A DNA stretch of 64,000 nucleotides from Haemophilus seminalis (GTDB lineage: Bacteria; Pseudomonadota; Gammaproteobacteria; Enterobacterales; Pasteurellaceae): NCBI RefSeq assembly GCF_006384255.1, contig NZ_VCED01000003.1, forward strand, positions 186,001 through 250,000, in the 5' to 3' direction. Shown here piece after piece: positions 1-9,939 of this stretch; position 1 is the first letter of the stretch; every line of letters starts with the position of its first letter. Under the pieces are notes generated by a model, which ran no database searches, was not told where the DNA came from, and saw nothing but the letters and a program-made list of their open reading frames with translations. A program made the translations under genes and the position numbers.

Positions 1-359
1 CTCACGTTCGTCATAAACTTTCTTGTGTACTTTGGATGCCTATTGAAGGCAGCCGTCATATTCCATTACGTGAACGCCATATCGGTACACCAATTTTATG
101 GAAGCCAACCGTAGAGCAAGAACGTCAATTAAAACAAGATTGGGAAGAATTGATGGATTTAATTGTACTTGGCAAATTGGATCAAATAACGGCTCGAATT
201 GGTGAAGTGATGCAACTTCGCCCGAAGGGGGCAAATAGTCGGTCGATAACGAAAGGAATTGGGCGAAATGGTGAAGTGATAGAAACCCTACCTTTAGGAT
301 TTTATTTAAGAAAAGCATTCACAGCGGGTATTTTAAACGATTTTTTATTAAATCATTAG
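1..359 (+). CDS. mutH: MutH, DNA mismatch repair endonuclease (3' part only)
   Basis: This is the C-terminal part of MutH, which nicks the unmethylated strand at hemimethylated GATC sites when MutL activates it. The reading frame is open from base 3 with no start, so the gene begins before the window. The visible residues run from an [11 protein letters not shown] segment through [14 protein letters not shown], the RPKGANSRS region and the ending [13 protein letters not shown] recognise these as the last half of enterobacterial MutH, including its typical LPxGFYLKK tail. The internal ATG at 36 is not a start, because homology continues upstream of it. No clear terminator follows. Confidence 0.9.
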   Translation, partial: HVRHKLSCVLWMPIEGSRHIPLRERHIGTPILWKPTVEQERQLKQDWEELMDLIVLGKLDQITARIGEVMQLRPKGANSRSITKGIGRNGEVIETLPLGFYLRKAFTAGILNDFLLNH

Positions 360-387
360 GCTTACTAAAGTCGCCTAAATGCCAAAA

Positions 388-416
388 TTAACTAGCATTC
401 TACTATGCTTTATGAT
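388..416 (+). promoter_or_regulatory. Probable sigma-70 promoter of rpsB
   Basis: A TTAACT box at 388-393 and a TATGAT box at 411-416 are separated by 17 bases. This predicts a transcript starting near 423, with an untranslated leader of about 135 bases before rpsB. That length is enough to carry the pseudoknot at 475-541. The -35 box matches only 4 of 6 consensus bases, so the call rests mainly on the -10 box and the spacing. Confidence 0.55.
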
Positions 417-474
417 ATAAATCGCACCGCTGTTTTTGCCTTTCAAAAGCAGCTTTTTAATTACTAACAACACA

Positions 475-541
475 CACATATCAACAAGGTTTAATCGGGG
501 TGCCAAACGGTCGATTAGCTGATATGTGGAGGCTCAACCCC
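475..541 (+). promoter_or_regulatory. rpsB leader pseudoknot (ribosomal protein S2 autoregulation element)
   Basis: CACATATCA (475-483) pairs perfectly with TGATATGTG (520-528). Inside that loop GGGGT (497-501) plus GCC (502-504) pairs with GGC (531-533) and ACCCC (537-541), which lie outside the first helix, so the two helices form a pseudoknot. It ends just before the AAAAGG ribosome binding site at 545-550. Gammaproteobacterial rpsB mRNAs are known to carry a conserved leader through which S2 represses rpsB-tsf. Position and layout fit that element; the pairing is read directly, S2 binding is inferred. Confidence 0.75.
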
Positions 542-558
542 AACAAAAGGAAAATATT

Positions 559-1281
559 ATGGCACAAGTTTCAATGCGCGACATGATCAACGCAGGCGTA
601 CACTTCGGACACCAAACTCGTTACTGGAACCCACAAATGAAACCTTTCATTTTTGGTGCGCGTAACGGTGTTCACATCATCAATCTTGAAAAAACTTTAC
701 CTTTATTCAACGAAGCTTTAGCGGAATTAACTCGCATTGCTAGCAACAACGGTAAAGTATTATTCGTTGGTACAAAACGTGCAGCGTCTGAAGCAGTTCA
801 AGCAGCAGCATTAGATTGTCAGCAATATTACGTAAACCACCGTTGGTTAGGTGGTATGTTGACTAACTGGAAAACCGTTCGTCAATCAATTAAACGTTTA
901 AAAGATTTAGAAACCCAATCTCAAGACGGTACTTTTGATAAATTAACCAAAAAAGAAGCGTTAATGCGTAGCCGTGAGATGGAAAAACTTGAATTAAGCC
1001 TTGGCGGTATCAAAGATATGGGCGGCTTACCAGATGCATTATTTGTTATCGGTGCAGACCACGAACATATCGCAGTAAAAGAAGCAAACAACTTAGGTAT
1101 TCCTGTATTTGCTATCGTTGATACTAACTCAACTCCAGCTGGCGTAGATTTCGTTATCCCAGGTAACGATGATGCGACTCGTGCTATCCAACTTTACGTT
1201 TCTGCAGCTGCAGCGGCGGTTAAAGAAGGTCGTGGTAACGAAGCTCAAGTTGCTGAAGAATTAGCAGCTGACGCAGAATAA
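559..1281 (+). CDS. rpsB: 30S ribosomal protein S2
   Basis: S2 is a late-assembling protein of the 30S body that also helps bind S1. The 240-residue product begins [19 protein letters not shown], the family signature, and carries the [20 protein letters not shown] and [10 protein letters not shown] segments. The frame is open further upstream to 526, but that extension would run through the pseudoknot leader. The ATG at 559 lies 8 bases after AAAAGG and matches the universal S2 start. tsf follows after a hairpin, the usual rpsB-tsf arrangement. Regulation is probably by S2 binding to the leader. Confidence 0.97.
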   Translation: MAQVSMRDMINAGVHFGHQTRYWNPQMKPFIFGARNGVHIINLEKTLPLFNEALAELTRIASNNGKVLFVGTKRAASEAVQAAALDCQQYYVNHRWLGGMLTNWKTVRQSIKRLKDLETQSQDGTFDKLTKKEALMRSREMEKLELSLGGIKDMGGLPDALFVIGADHEHIAVKEANNLGIPVFAIVDTNSTPAGVDFVIPGNDDATRAIQLYVSAAAAAVKEGRGNEAQVAEELAADAE

Positions 1282-1332
1282 TTTAAGTTTTGCAATAAGG
1301 CGAAGCCCTTAATAATCAAACGATTAATTGGC

Positions 1333-1364
1333 ATAGGGGCTAAAGATTTAGCCCCTATATTTTT
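1333..1364 (+). terminator. Hairpin with U-tract between rpsB and tsf
   Basis: ATAGGGGCTAAA (1333-1344) pairs with TTTAGCCCCTAT (1347-1358) and is followed by a run of T to 1364. The shape is that of an intrinsic terminator. Since tsf follows on the same strand within 60 bases, it probably works as a partial terminator that sets more S2 than EF-Ts. An uptake signal lies at 1371-1379, with a half copy forming a second hairpin. Confidence 0.8.
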
Positions 1365-1415
1365 ATCTAAAAGTGCGGTCAAAATAAACCGCATTTTCGA
1401 CAGAGGATTTTAAAA

Positions 1416-2267
1416 ATGGCTGAAATCACAGCATCATTAGTAAAAGAACTTCGTGAACGTACCGGCGCAGGTATGATGGAATGTAAAAAAGCATTAGTTG
1501 AAGCAAACGGTGATATCGAGTTAGCAATCGACAACATGCGTAAATCTGGTCAAGCTAAAGCAGCTAAAAAAGCAGGCCGTGTTGCAGCTGAAGGTGTTAT
1601 CCTTGCTCGTGTAGAAAATGGTTTTGGTGTATTAGTTGAAATGAACTGTGAAACTGACTTCGTAGCAAAAGATGCTGGTTTCTTAGGTTTAGCAAACGAA
1701 GTAGCTGATTTCGCAGCAGCAAATAAAGGTACCACTATCGAAGCGTTACAAGCACAATTTGAAGAAAAGCGTGCTGCATTAGTGGCTAAAATCGGTGAAA
1801 ACATGAACATCCGTCGTGTTGCTTACTTAGATGGTCAAGTAATTGCTCAATACTTACACGGCGCGAAAATCGGTGTATTAGTTGCAGGTCAAGGTTCTGC
1901 AGATGAACTTAAAAAAGTAGCTATGCACGTAGCTGCATCTAAACCTGAATTCGTAAATCCAGAAGATGTATCAGCAGAAGTAGTTGAACACGAACGCCAA
2001 ATCCAAATCGACATCGCAGTTAACTCTGGTAAACCAAAAGAAATCGCAGAGAAAATGGTTGAAGGTCGTATGAAGAAATTCACCGGCGAGGTTTCATTAA
2101 CTGGTCAACCATTTGTAATGGATCCTTCTGTATCTGTAGGCGACTTCTTAAAATCAGTAAACACTTCAGTTTCTAATTTCATCCGTTTAGAAGTTGGTGA
2201 AGGTATCGAGAAAAAAGAAGAAGACTTTGCTGCTGAAGTAGCAAAAATCACTGGCGGTAACGCATAA
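1416..2267 (+). CDS. tsf: Elongation factor Ts
   Basis: EF-Ts is the nucleotide exchange factor that recycles EF-Tu from GDP to GTP form. The 283-residue protein starts [21 protein letters not shown]; the N-terminal UBA-like segment [15 protein letters not shown] binds EF-Tu, and the core holds the CETDFVAK motif that inserts beside the EF-Tu nucleotide site. The length is normal for the family. It lies 134 bases after rpsB, across a terminator-like hairpin, so it may be made both by readthrough and from its own start. A strong terminator closes the unit. Confidence 0.97.
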   Translation: MAEITASLVKELRERTGAGMMECKKALVEANGDIELAIDNMRKSGQAKAAKKAGRVAAEGVILARVENGFGVLVEMNCETDFVAKDAGFLGLANEVADFAAANKGTTIEALQAQFEEKRAALVAKIGENMNIRRVAYLDGQVIAQYLHGAKIGVLVAGQGSADELKKVAMHVAASKPEFVNPEDVSAEVVEHERQIQIDIAVNSGKPKEIAEKMVEGRMKKFTGEVSLTGQPFVMDPSVSVGDFLKSVNTSVSNFIRLEVGEGIEKKEEDFAAEVAKITGGNA

Positions 2268-2289
2268 TTTATTTTCATATTTCATGTTG

Positions 2290-2317
2290 AAAAAGCGGAC
2301 ATTATGTCCGCTTTTTT
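2290..2317 (+). terminator. Intrinsic terminator of tsf
   Basis: AAAAAGCGGACA (2290-2301) pairs with TGTCCGCTTTTT (2305-2316), with the T-rich 3' arm continuing into a T run to 2318. It ends the rpsB-tsf unit. On the other strand the A-rich 5' arm also gives a U-tract, so it could serve the converging sulfatase-family gene too. Confidence 0.9.
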
Positions 2318-2494
2318 TATATAGAGAAAAAGGTTATAAAAGTTATTCTTATTTGTTCTCATAAGCGAGTTTTGTATTTTTAGTAAAGAGAAATCCTCTT
2401 GAGAGGAAAGTTTTTATATCCATCCAGTCAAAAGGATTTAAGTATATAGATATTTTATGTATAAATATCATCGAAATTATGTATGGTATTGATA

Positions 2495-4063
2495 TTACTG
2501 ATCGTTAATGTTTGGGCGAATATCTATTGCTGGGTCATCATCTTTCCGATATTTCTCGTTAATTCGTTTTTGTAAACCAAAATCATCCTTATCGCTTTCA
2601 TTAGAAAATAAGTCTTCCTCATGATTCAATTTTGGATTTTTAATTCCTACCCAATGTGCAATGCCTTCGAGGAAATTTAGTCCAGATTTAAAAACCTTGT
2701 ATTCTTTACGTTCAGTATCGTCAGAAGATACTTTAAACAATGGAATATTGTGATGTTCACGGCTGAAACAATTTTGGTTGAACAACAAAATATTTTGTTT
2801 TTCATCTTGTTGGTGGCATAAACCATGATCAGAGAAATAAACCATAGAGAAGGTGCGGTGATTTTTTAGATTGTTTTCTTTAAGTTGCTCATATACGCGT
2901 TTTAAAAATTCATCAGTTTTTTTAATTGAGGAGATATAACAATTTAAGTAGCCATATTTAGGCGCGATCTTATTATCATCAAAGATTTTTGGGTAATCCT
3001 CTACACGATCGCATGCTAATGGGTGTGAACCATAGATATGGAGTACGATAAAACGTTTTCCCTGAATAGGATTTTCTAACACTTTGGCAAATTTTGGTAA
3101 TAAATCAAAATCGCTGAAGTTAGTTGAATTAAAGCTTCCCCCTTTTTTTAAAAATATCGTTTCATCTGCTTTTGAGGCCAGTGATGAAACTGGGGTATCG
3201 AATTCCCCTAACATACCTTGATTTGAAAGCCAGTATGTTTTAATTCCTGCTGATTTTACTAAATCAATAAGGCTTAAATTATAATTTGGTTCCCATTTTT
3301 CTTTGTTTGGTAAGGTTAGCATGAGACGAAGTGATGATACGGTATTGGTTCCGGCAGAACGAAAACCATCAATTAATATGCCTTTTGAATTTGACATAAA
3401 GGGGGTATTTTCAATTGGATACCCATAAGCATGATGATAATCTTTACGGGCACTTTCACCTAATACAATGACGTAATCATCATAAGGAGAATTTTCCAAA
3501 GTAGATTTTCCCCAATCATTTGATTGAGACATTTTTTTGAGTTTCTGCACCTCATCGAGAATTTTGACAGTGGAATCAACAGTTTCTTTTAATGGGGCTG
3601 AAATAGGTAAATGATAAGCAAAGAGTAAGGTAGTAAAAATAATAAAGGTTTTATTTTGATAAAATTTTATGTCAAATTTGACCGCACTTTTATATTGCAC
3701 AAAGATAAGAATAGGAATAGAAAAAGCAATTAAATAGCTACTTATAGGAATCTGTAAGAGAAATTCTTTAGTTTCTAACATATCTGTTGCAAAAAGAGAG
3801 GCGATATATTGATAACTTGGTGCACCAAAGTTTAACCCCGTAGGCGTATAAATTGCATGAAGTAATGAAAGAGGAAGTAAAATAAAATAGAATGTTTTTT
3901 TACTGCTACTAAGTAAAATAATGACCGCTGCCGTCAGTAAAATGAGCGTCAAATTTGGCTGGTTAAACATGCCAGAACCAATCAAAATAAAATAGCCCGC
4001 AAGCAATACGCAAATGAGTATAAAAAGTGCGGGAAAAACTAGCCATGTTTTTTTAGTGTTCAT
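2495..4063 (-). CDS. Phosphoethanolamine transferase, EptA/sulfatase family
   Basis: A 522-residue inner-membrane enzyme that probably moves phosphoethanolamine from phosphatidylethanolamine onto lipooligosaccharide. About four or five hydrophobic segments fill residues 6-155; the rest is a periplasmic alkaline-phosphatase-like domain. Visible motifs are GESARK (Glu203, metal ligand), GTNTVSS (Thr239/Thr241, the expected nucleophile position), HIYGSH (His347) and SDHG (Asp412, His413). These match the metal and catalytic residues of the EptA/LptA family. The acceptor sugar or lipid cannot be told from sequence. I recall the orthologue beside pyrH in H. influenzae Rd. An uptake signal lies inside the gene near 3682. 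Confidence 0.85.
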   Translation of the reverse strand: MNTKKTWLVFPALFILICVLLAGYFILIGSGMFNQPNLTLILLTAAVIILLSSSKKTFYFILLPLSLLHAIYTPTGLNFGAPSYQYIASLFATDMLETKEFLLQIPISSYLIAFSIPILIFVQYKSAVKFDIKFYQNKTFIIFTTLLFAYHLPISAPLKETVDSTVKILDEVQKLKKMSQSNDWGKSTLENSPYDDYVIVLGESARKDYHHAYGYPIENTPFMSNSKGILIDGFRSAGTNTVSSLRLMLTLPNKEKWEPNYNLSLIDLVKSAGIKTYWLSNQGMLGEFDTPVSSLASKADETIFLKKGGSFNSTNFSDFDLLPKFAKVLENPIQGKRFIVLHIYGSHPLACDRVEDYPKIFDDNKIAPKYGYLNCYISSIKKTDEFLKRVYEQLKENNLKNHRTFSMVYFSDHGLCHQQDEKQNILLFNQNCFSREHHNIPLFKVSSDDTERKEYKVFKSGLNFLEGIAHWVGIKNPKLNHEEDLFSNESDKDDFGLQKRINEKYRKDDDPAIDIRPNINDQ

Positions 4064-4278
4064 AATTACCTTCTGTTAAAAGAAAAGTGTAGGGGTTGTT
4101 GATATATCAAAACTATTTGTATTGGTTGCTTGAAATAGCCCTATCGTAAATATTTTAGATTAGACTTATGTGCTCAATATTATCCACCTTTTACACATAA
4201 ATTCCATCTTAAACTTCTTCACTCTTGCTAGGTTATTTTATAAAATAAGCCGATTTTTAAAGCCAAAAGGAAAAAATA

Positions 4279-4992
4279 ATGAGCCAACCAATTTACAAAC
4301 GTATTTTATTAAAATTAAGTGGTGAAGCATTACAAGGGGAAGAAGGTTTTGGCATTGATCCATCAATTCTTGATCGTATGGCATTAGAGATTAAAGAGCT
4401 TGTAGAAATGGGGGTTGAAGTCGGTGTTGTCCTTGGTGGCGGAAATTTATTCCGTGGCGCGAAATTAGCAAAAGCCGGAATGAATCGCGTTGTAGGCGAT
4501 CATATGGGAATGCTTGCTACCGTAATGAATGGTTTAGCAATGCGTGATTCGTTATTTCGTGCGGATGTAAATGCGAAATTAATGTCTGCATTTCAGTTAA
4601 ATGGAATTTGCGACACTTACAATTGGTCTGAGGCAATCAAAATGTTACGCGAGAAACGAGTTGTGATTTTCTCTGCAGGGACAGGCAGCCCATTCTTTAC
4701 AACCGATTCTGCAGCTTGTTTACGTGGTATTGAAATTGAAGCAGACGTGGTATTAAAAGCAACAAAAGTTGATGGAGTTTATGATTGTGATCCAGCAAAA
4801 AATGCTGATGCAAAACTTTATAAGCAACTAAGTTATGCAGAGGTTATTGATAAAGAATTACAAGTGATGGATTTAGCCGCATTTACACTTGCACGAGATC
4901 ATCATATGCCGATTCGAGTGTTCAATATGGGAAAACCTGGTGCATTACGCCGTGTTGTAATGGGAACAGAGGAAGGAACAATCATTTCTTAA
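4279..4992 (+). CDS. pyrH: UMP kinase
   Basis: Phosphorylates UMP to UDP with ATP in pyrimidine synthesis; the bacterial enzyme is a hexamer of the amino acid kinase fold, allosterically controlled by GTP and UTP. The 237-residue protein has the N-terminal [12 protein letters not shown] loop, the [16 protein letters not shown] nucleotide segment and the [13 protein letters not shown] substrate motif. It begins with ATG 9 bases after AAAAGG. It reads away from the phosphoethanolamine transferase across a 215-base gap that must hold both promoters. In many relatives pyrH follows tsf directly; here an unrelated gene on the other strand separates them. Confidence 0.97.
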   Translation: MSQPIYKRILLKLSGEALQGEEGFGIDPSILDRMALEIKELVEMGVEVGVVLGGGNLFRGAKLAKAGMNRVVGDHMGMLATVMNGLAMRDSLFRADVNAKLMSAFQLNGICDTYNWSEAIKMLREKRVVIFSAGTGSPFFTTDSAACLRGIEIEADVVLKATKVDGVYDCDPAKNADAKLYKQLSYAEVIDKELQVMDLAAFTLARDHHMPIRVFNMGKPGALRRVVMGTEEGTIIS

Positions 4993-5023
4993 TCATTTAA
5001 AAAGATAGAATATAGCTTCATAT

Positions 5024-5065
5024 AAAAATGGTATATGCGTATAAGCAATACCATTTTTGCTTTTT
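5024..5065 (+). terminator. Probable intrinsic terminator of pyrH
   Basis: AAAAATGGTAT (5024-5034) pairs with ATACCATTTTT (5048-5058) around a 13-base loop, followed by further T residues. It lies 32 bases after the pyrH stop. The stem is A+T rich, so termination strength is uncertain. Confidence 0.6.
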
Positions 5066-5203
5066 AATGTGTGGTTATAGATCTGTTTTTTTCCTATTAT
5101 TTTCTCCGCTACTTATCTCCCCCAACCAGTGAAAACCATTTGCGCCACAGTTTAATTCTTGATAAAGTGCGGTCGATTTTTACGGTCTTTTTAGGATAAG
5201 AAA

Positions 5204-6151
5204 ATGAGCCAAGAATATTTAGATTTTGAATTGCCGATTGCTGAATTAGAAGCAAAAATTGAAGCATTACGAGCAGCATCAGATGATAAAGTTGATTTAA
5301 CTGATGAAATCAAACGCTTACAAAAGAAAAGTAACGAACTCACTAAAAAAACCTTTGCTAACCTCGATGCTTGGCAAGTTTCACGTATGGCGCGTCATCC
5401 AAACCGCCCTTATACATTAGATTATATCGAACATATTTTTACTGAATTTGAAGAACTTGCAGGCGATCGCGCATTTGCTAATGATAAAGCGATTGTTGGT
5501 GGCTTGGCTCGTTTAGATGGTCGCCCAGTGATGGTGATTGGTCATCAAAAAGGTCGTTCCGTAAAAGAAAAAGTACAACGAAATTTTGGTATGCCAGCAC
5601 CTGAAGGTTATCGTAAAGCGTTACGTTTAATGGAAATGGCCGAACGCTTCAAATTACCGATTATCACATTTATTGACACACCGGGAGCTTATCCGGGTAT
5701 CGGCGCAGAAGAACGTGGTCAAGCGGAAGCTATCGCCCGTAACTTACGCGAAATGGCACAGCTTACCGTTCCTGTTATTTGTACCGTTATCGGTGAAGGC
5801 GGTTCTGGCGGCGCACTAGCTATTGGCGTGGGCGATAAAGTGAATATGTTACAGTATTCGACCTATTCTGTTATTTCTCCAGAAGGCTGTGCTTCTATTC
5901 TTTGGAAAAGTGCAGAAAAAGCATCAACCGCAGCTGAAGTAATGGGATTAACCGCAAGCCGTTTAAAAGAACTAAATCTTATCGATAACATTGTGCAAGA
6001 ACCTTTGGGGGGCGCACATCGCAATTATGCGAAAATGGCTGAAAACTTAAAACTTCGTTTAAAAGAAGATTTAGCAGAGCTCGATGGACTAAGCAAAGAA
6101 GAATTATTAAATCGACGTTATGAACGTTTAATGTCTTACGGTTATTGCTAG
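5204..6151 (+). CDS. accA: Acetyl-CoA carboxylase, carboxyltransferase subunit alpha
   Basis: AccA with AccD transfers the carboxyl group from biotin carrier protein to acetyl-CoA, making malonyl-CoA for fatty acid synthesis. The 315-residue protein starts [19 protein letters not shown], has the [11 protein letters not shown] segment, the [18 protein letters not shown] motif and the oxyanion-hole sequence [14 protein letters not shown]. Length and start match the family. An AGGATAAG ribosome binding site precedes the ATG. It is monocistronic, with an uptake signal in its leader (5165-5173) and a terminator close behind. Confidence 0.97.
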   Translation: MSQEYLDFELPIAELEAKIEALRAASDDKVDLTDEIKRLQKKSNELTKKTFANLDAWQVSRMARHPNRPYTLDYIEHIFTEFEELAGDRAFANDKAIVGGLARLDGRPVMVIGHQKGRSVKEKVQRNFGMPAPEGYRKALRLMEMAERFKLPIITFIDTPGAYPGIGAEERGQAEAIARNLREMAQLTVPVICTVIGEGGSGGALAIGVGDKVNMLQYSTYSVISPEGCASILWKSAEKASTAAEVMGLTASRLKELNLIDNIVQEPLGGAHRNYAKMAENLKLRLKEDLAELDGLSKEELLNRRYERLMSYGYC

Positions 6152-6161
6152 CTGACATTCT

Positions 6162-6192
6162 AAAAGAGCGGTGATTTTTGCCGCTCTTTTTT
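6162..6192 (+). terminator. Intrinsic terminator of accA
   Basis: AAAAGAGCGG (6162-6171) pairs with CCGCTCTTTT (6181-6190), then two more T. The hairpin arms resemble a degenerate uptake-signal pair (GAGCGGT instead of GTGCGGT). Confidence 0.85.
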
Positions 6193-6224
6193 GATCTAAA
6201 TATAACAATAAAGGAGCAAACACA

Positions 6225-7091
6225 ATGAAAAACGTACTTTCGATCCAATCTCACGTGGTCTATGGTTTTGCGGGTAACAAATCTGCGACTTTTCCAATGC
6301 AGTTGTTAGGCGTAGATGTATGGGCATTAAATACCGTTCAATTTTCTAATCACACCCAATATGGAAAATGGACAGGCATGGTCATTCCGCAAGAACAAAT
6401 CCGAGAAATTGTGACCGGACTCGACAACATTGAAAAACTACAAGAATGTGATGCCTTACTATCAGGTTACTTAGGATCTGCGGAACAAGTCGATCAAATT
6501 CTTTTTGCCTTAGAACAAATCAAACTGCGTAATCCAAATGCGCTTTATTTATGTGACCCAGTGATGCCACATCCGAAAAAAATCTGCGTTGTTGCAAATG
6601 GTGTTCGCGAGTCTCTTATTGAAAAAGCGATTCCAGTGGCTGATATTATGACACCAAACTTGCATGAATTACGCCAACTGACTGAATTCCCAATTAATAC
6701 CTTTGATGATGTATTAAAAGCGGTGAATGCACTGATTGCAAAAGGCGTGAAGAAAGTCCTTGTTAAACATTTAGGCTGTGCGGGTAAAATTAACGATCCT
6801 GATACATTTGAAATTATTATGGCAACCCCAGAGGGTGTTTGGCATTTAAGCCGTCCACTTTATCAATTCAACTTTGAACCGGTGGGTGTGGGCGATTTAA
6901 TCGCAGGTACATTCTTAGCAAATTTACTCAATGGAAAATCTGACGTAGAAGCCTTTGAAGCGATGAATAACGAAGTAGCAGGCGTAATGAAAACCACCTT
7001 TGAACTAGGTTCTTACGAATTACAAACCATTGCTGCGCGTTTTGAAATTCTCAATCCAAGCAGCAATTATAAAGCTGAAAAAGTTGCCTAA
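6225..7091 (+). CDS. pdxY: Pyridoxal kinase PdxY
   Basis: Phosphorylates pyridoxal to pyridoxal 5'-phosphate in the vitamin B6 salvage pathway. The 288-residue ribokinase-fold protein begins [21 protein letters not shown], has the CDPVMPHP segment, and ends with the [19 protein letters not shown] motif containing the catalytic Asp in GVGD. This matches the PdxY rather than the PdxK branch. The ribosome binding site AAAGGAGC is strong. Its stop codon overlaps the tilS start by one base, so the two are translationally linked. The other B6 salvage enzyme, pdxH, is at the far end of this window. Confidence 0.93.
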   Translation: MKNVLSIQSHVVYGFAGNKSATFPMQLLGVDVWALNTVQFSNHTQYGKWTGMVIPQEQIREIVTGLDNIEKLQECDALLSGYLGSAEQVDQILFALEQIKLRNPNALYLCDPVMPHPKKICVVANGVRESLIEKAIPVADIMTPNLHELRQLTEFPINTFDDVLKAVNALIAKGVKKVLVKHLGCAGKINDPDTFEIIMATPEGVWHLSRPLYQFNFEPVGVGDLIAGTFLANLLNGKSDVEAFEAMNNEVAGVMKTTFELGSYELQTIAARFEILNPSSNYKAEKVA

Positions 7092-8389
7092 TGGACTTAC
7101 TTTCAGACATTGAAAAACAACTCAAACAAACCTCTACTCAAGGATTTCTTATTGCCTTGAGTGGTGGTTTGGATTCCACTGTACTTCTTTCTTTATTTGC
7201 AAAACTTCGTCAAAAACGACCGCACTTACAACCTTTATCTATACGAGCAATCCATATTCATCACGGATTAAGCCCTAATGCAGACAGTTGGGCTAAACAC
7301 TGCCAAAACTTATGCGATCAATTTCAAATTCCGTTGATTGTCGAGCTAGTACAAGTAGATAAAACCAATGGTATTGAGGCTGGGGCGCGTGAAGCACGCT
7401 ATCAAGCCATAAAAAAACATCTTCAAACTCAAGAAGTGCTCGTCACGGCACATCATCTAAATGACCAAACTGAAACCTTTTTCTTAGCCCTAAAACGTGG
7501 CAGTGGGCTACAAGGCTTAGGCGCTATGCAGCAGCGAAGTGTATTATTCAGCATGCCGATTTTACGTCCTTTGTTAGGTTTTACTCGTCCACAGTTAGAA
7601 AATTACGCGCAAAAAGAAAAGCTCAACTGGATTACAGATGAAAGTAATAAAGATAATCGATTTGATCGCAATTTCTTACGCAATGAAATTTTGCCAGAAT
7701 TACGTGAACGCTGGGCTTATTTTGATTTAGCCGTACAACGTTCAGCACAACATTGTTTTGAGCAACAACAGTTAATTAATGATTTATTGAGTGAAGCCTT
7801 TGCAGAACATTGTCAAATTAAAAGCCAATTTAAACTGCCCCAATTTCGCCAATATTCACCTGCAAAACAAACCGCACTTTTGCGCATGTGGCTTGCCGAA
7901 AACCAACTTGAAATGCCAAGTAAATGCCAACTTACACAACTTATTAATGATGTTGTTTTTGCAAAAGAAGATGCAAATCCTCAATTTCAGCTTGTAAATA
8001 AAGTCATTCGACGTTATAAGGACAGTTTATATTTAACTAAGCCGTTTTCTGATCTAACCAAATACATCTTAAAATTAGAACAAAACACGCTAAGTTTACC
8101 CGATGATTTAGGCAATCTCACTGTTCAAGAAAATGAACGTAATCTGATTTTCTACTGGCAGAATTACTCTGTTATGCTAGACAAAACGGACTTACCTATT
8201 TCTATCCGCTTTGGCTATTCAGGTAAAGTTAAACATCATCCGAAACGCCCAAGAGAAGATATAAAAAAAATCTGGCAATCACTTGATATTCCCCCTTGGC
8301 AGAGAAATCGAATTCCACTTATTTTTTATGGTGATGAATTAAAAAGTGCGGTAGGTTTTTTCTGTGTTTTTAAATCAAATGAAAAATGA
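7091..8389 (+). CDS. tilS: tRNA(Ile)-lysidine synthase
   Basis: TilS converts the wobble cytidine of the tRNA-Ile CAU anticodon to lysidine with ATP and lysine, so that it reads AUA codons. The 432-residue protein has the N-terminal PP-loop [11 protein letters not shown] (about residues 24-34), the [13 protein letters not shown] and [12 protein letters not shown] motifs, and the two C-terminal TilS domains ending in a [20 protein letters not shown]-type segment. It overlaps pdxY by one base. Three uptake signals fall within it and a fourth just after it; the one at 8344 begins a long inverted repeat across the stop codon. Confidence 0.95.
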   Translation: MDLLSDIEKQLKQTSTQGFLIALSGGLDSTVLLSLFAKLRQKRPHLQPLSIRAIHIHHGLSPNADSWAKHCQNLCDQFQIPLIVELVQVDKTNGIEAGAREARYQAIKKHLQTQEVLVTAHHLNDQTETFFLALKRGSGLQGLGAMQQRSVLFSMPILRPLLGFTRPQLENYAQKEKLNWITDESNKDNRFDRNFLRNEILPELRERWAYFDLAVQRSAQHCFEQQQLINDLLSEAFAEHCQIKSQFKLPQFRQYSPAKQTALLRMWLAENQLEMPSKCQLTQLINDVVFAKEDANPQFQLVNKVIRRYKDSLYLTKPFSDLTKYILKLEQNTLSLPDDLGNLTVQENERNLIFYWQNYSVMLDKTDLPISIRFGYSGKVKHHPKRPREDIKKIWQSLDIPPWQRNRIPLIFYGDELKSAVGFFCVFKSNEK

Positions 8390-8408
8390 TAGAAAACCAA
8401 CCGCACTT
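8344..8408. repeat. Long inverted repeat built on two uptake signals at the tilS 3' end
   Basis: A 20-base arm at 8344-8363 starting AAGTGCGGT pairs with 8391-8408 ending ACCGCACTT, with two irregularities, around a 27-base loop. The tilS stop lies in the loop. There is no T run after the 3' arm, so it is not a classical terminator; it may protect the mRNA 3' end or simply be an uptake-signal pair extended by flanking complementarity. Confidence 0.8.
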
Positions 8409-8468
8409 CATGTCATTTCTTTGCTAGAATCAGAAACTATGGTTTTTAGTGATAAATAAGGAACATAA

Positions 8469-9086
8469 ATGTTTGATTCTCTTGTTGTTCAGTTTGTCGT
8501 GTTATGGGCTGTGATTGATCCTATCGGTTCCATTCCTGTTTATCTTTCGAAAACTATTGGTTTTTCATTAGATGAACGTAGGAAAATTGCGCGTAATGCG
8601 GTGATTATTTCAGCCGGTATTTTGCTTTTCTTTTTGATTGGTGGACAAATTCTTTTTGAAGCGATGAAGGTGCCTTTACCTGCATTCCAAATTGCGGGTG
8701 GTTTAGTGCTTTTTTTATTTGCTTTAAGTATGATTTTTGGTGAAAGTAAGCCAGAACAAGAAATAAAGATGAAGGTAAATATTACGGAAATTGCGGTTTA
8801 TCCTCTTGCGGTTCCGTCTATTGCCTCTCCTGGTGCAATGATGGCCATTGTACTTTTAACAGATAACCATCGTTTTAATTTTACAGAACAATTTATTACG
8901 GCGGGAATTATGTTAGCAGTATTATTAATCACTTATTTATTATTACTTGGTGCAAATCGCATTCAACATTTTATTGGTAATGCCGGGGCTGCAATTATTA
9001 GTCGTGTGATGGGATTAATTTTAGCGACAGTTGCCGTGAATAATGTGTTAATTGGTTTAAAAGATTTTTTTGTACAAATAGCATAG
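8469..9086 (+). CDS. MarC family inner-membrane protein (YhgN-like)
   Basis: A 205-residue hydrophobic protein with about six membrane segments. It starts MFDSLVVQFVVLWAVIDPIGSIPVYL and carries the family hallmarks DPIGSIPV near the N terminus and PLAVPSIASPGAMMAIV in the middle. MarC proteins were once linked to multiple antibiotic resistance, but that role was not confirmed and the function is unknown. The ATG follows AAGGAACAT closely. It stands alone with its own terminator; nothing around it points to a substrate. The YhgN subgroup assignment is from overall similarity. Confidence 0.85.
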   Translation: MFDSLVVQFVVLWAVIDPIGSIPVYLSKTIGFSLDERRKIARNAVIISAGILLFFLIGGQILFEAMKVPLPAFQIAGGLVLFLFALSMIFGESKPEQEIKMKVNITEIAVYPLAVPSIASPGAMMAIVLLTDNHRFNFTEQFITAGIMLAVLLITYLLLLGANRIQHFIGNAGAAIISRVMGLILATVAVNNVLIGLKDFFVQIA

Positions 9087-9112
9087 TTAGCAATGTTATT
9101 TCATAATTTTAG

Positions 9113-9147
9113 GACAGACACCGAATTTGTGTGTCTGTCTTTTTTAT
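9113..9147 (+). terminator. Intrinsic terminator of the MarC-family gene
   Basis: GACAGACAC (9113-9121) pairs with GTGTCTGTC (9131-9139), followed by TTTTTTATT. It lies between convergent genes (the MarC-family gene and znuB). Confidence 0.9.
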
Positions 9148-9153
9148 TATGTT

Positions 9154-9939
9154 TTATAAGCGTTCTTTTTTAATCAAGGATAATACAAATAAAAATGCAG
9201 AACATATTACAACAGAAGGACCTGCTGCAGTATCGTAAAATACCGAGAGTATTAAACCACCAATAATGGAAAGCATGCTGATTATGGTGGCATAACACAC
9301 CATTGATTCAGGGGTTCGTGCAAAACGACGTGCAGTAGCGGCAGGGATGATCAAGAGTGATGTAATGATTAACGCGCCAACAAATTTCATACTAAGTGCG
9401 ATTGTAAGAGCGGTTAAAATCATTAAAATAAAGCGCATTTTTTTTATATTGATACCTTCTACTTGGGCAAGTTCAGGCGATACGGTTGTAGAAAGTAAGT
9501 CATGCCAAAAATATACTAAGGCCGTCAGTACAATGATAACACCTATACCAATATAAATAAGATCGGTATAGTTAATTGCTAGTAAATCACCAAATAAATA
9601 ACTCATTAAATCAACACGAACATTTTTTAATAATCCTACAGTTACTACCCCAAGAGATAAACAGCTGTGAGCAATAATTCCAAGTAATGTATCAATAGAA
9701 AATTGTGTGTTGCTTTCTAACCATACCATTGCAATGGCGAGAATGAGGGTAAGTATAATGATTGCGATATAGGGATTTACTTGAAAGAAAATACCTAAGG
9801 CCACGCCAAATAATGCGGAGTGAGATAGCGTATCACCAAAGTAAGCCATTTTCCGCCATACAACGAAAACACCGAGTGGGGCAGTAATAAGTGAAAGTAA
9901 AATGCCTGTTAGAAAAGCGGGAAATAAAATTTCAAACAT
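9154..9939 (-). CDS. znuB: High-affinity zinc ABC transporter, membrane subunit ZnuB
   Basis: ZnuB is the permease through which ZnuA-delivered zinc enters the cytoplasm. The 261-residue protein has about seven to eight membrane segments and the ABC-3 family pattern: WRKMAYFGDTLSHSALFGVALG near the N terminus, SPELAQVEGINIKKM in the coupling region and LIITSLLIIPAATARRFA later. Its ATG overlaps the znuC stop by one base, so the two are co-translated. The binding protein gene znuA is not in this window. A related manganese/iron family cannot be excluded on this protein alone, but the His-rich ZnuC partner supports zinc. Confidence 0.9.
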   Translation of the reverse strand: MFEILFPAFLTGILLSLITAPLGVFVVWRKMAYFGDTLSHSALFGVALGIFFQVNPYIAIIILTLILAIAMVWLESNTQFSIDTLLGIIAHSCLSLGVVTVGLLKNVRVDLMSYLFGDLLAINYTDLIYIGIGVIIVLTALVYFWHDLLSTTVSPELAQVEGINIKKMRFILMILTALTIALSMKFVGALIITSLLIIPAATARRFARTPESMVCYATIISMLSIIGGLILSVFYDTAAGPSVVICSAFLFVLSLIKKERL

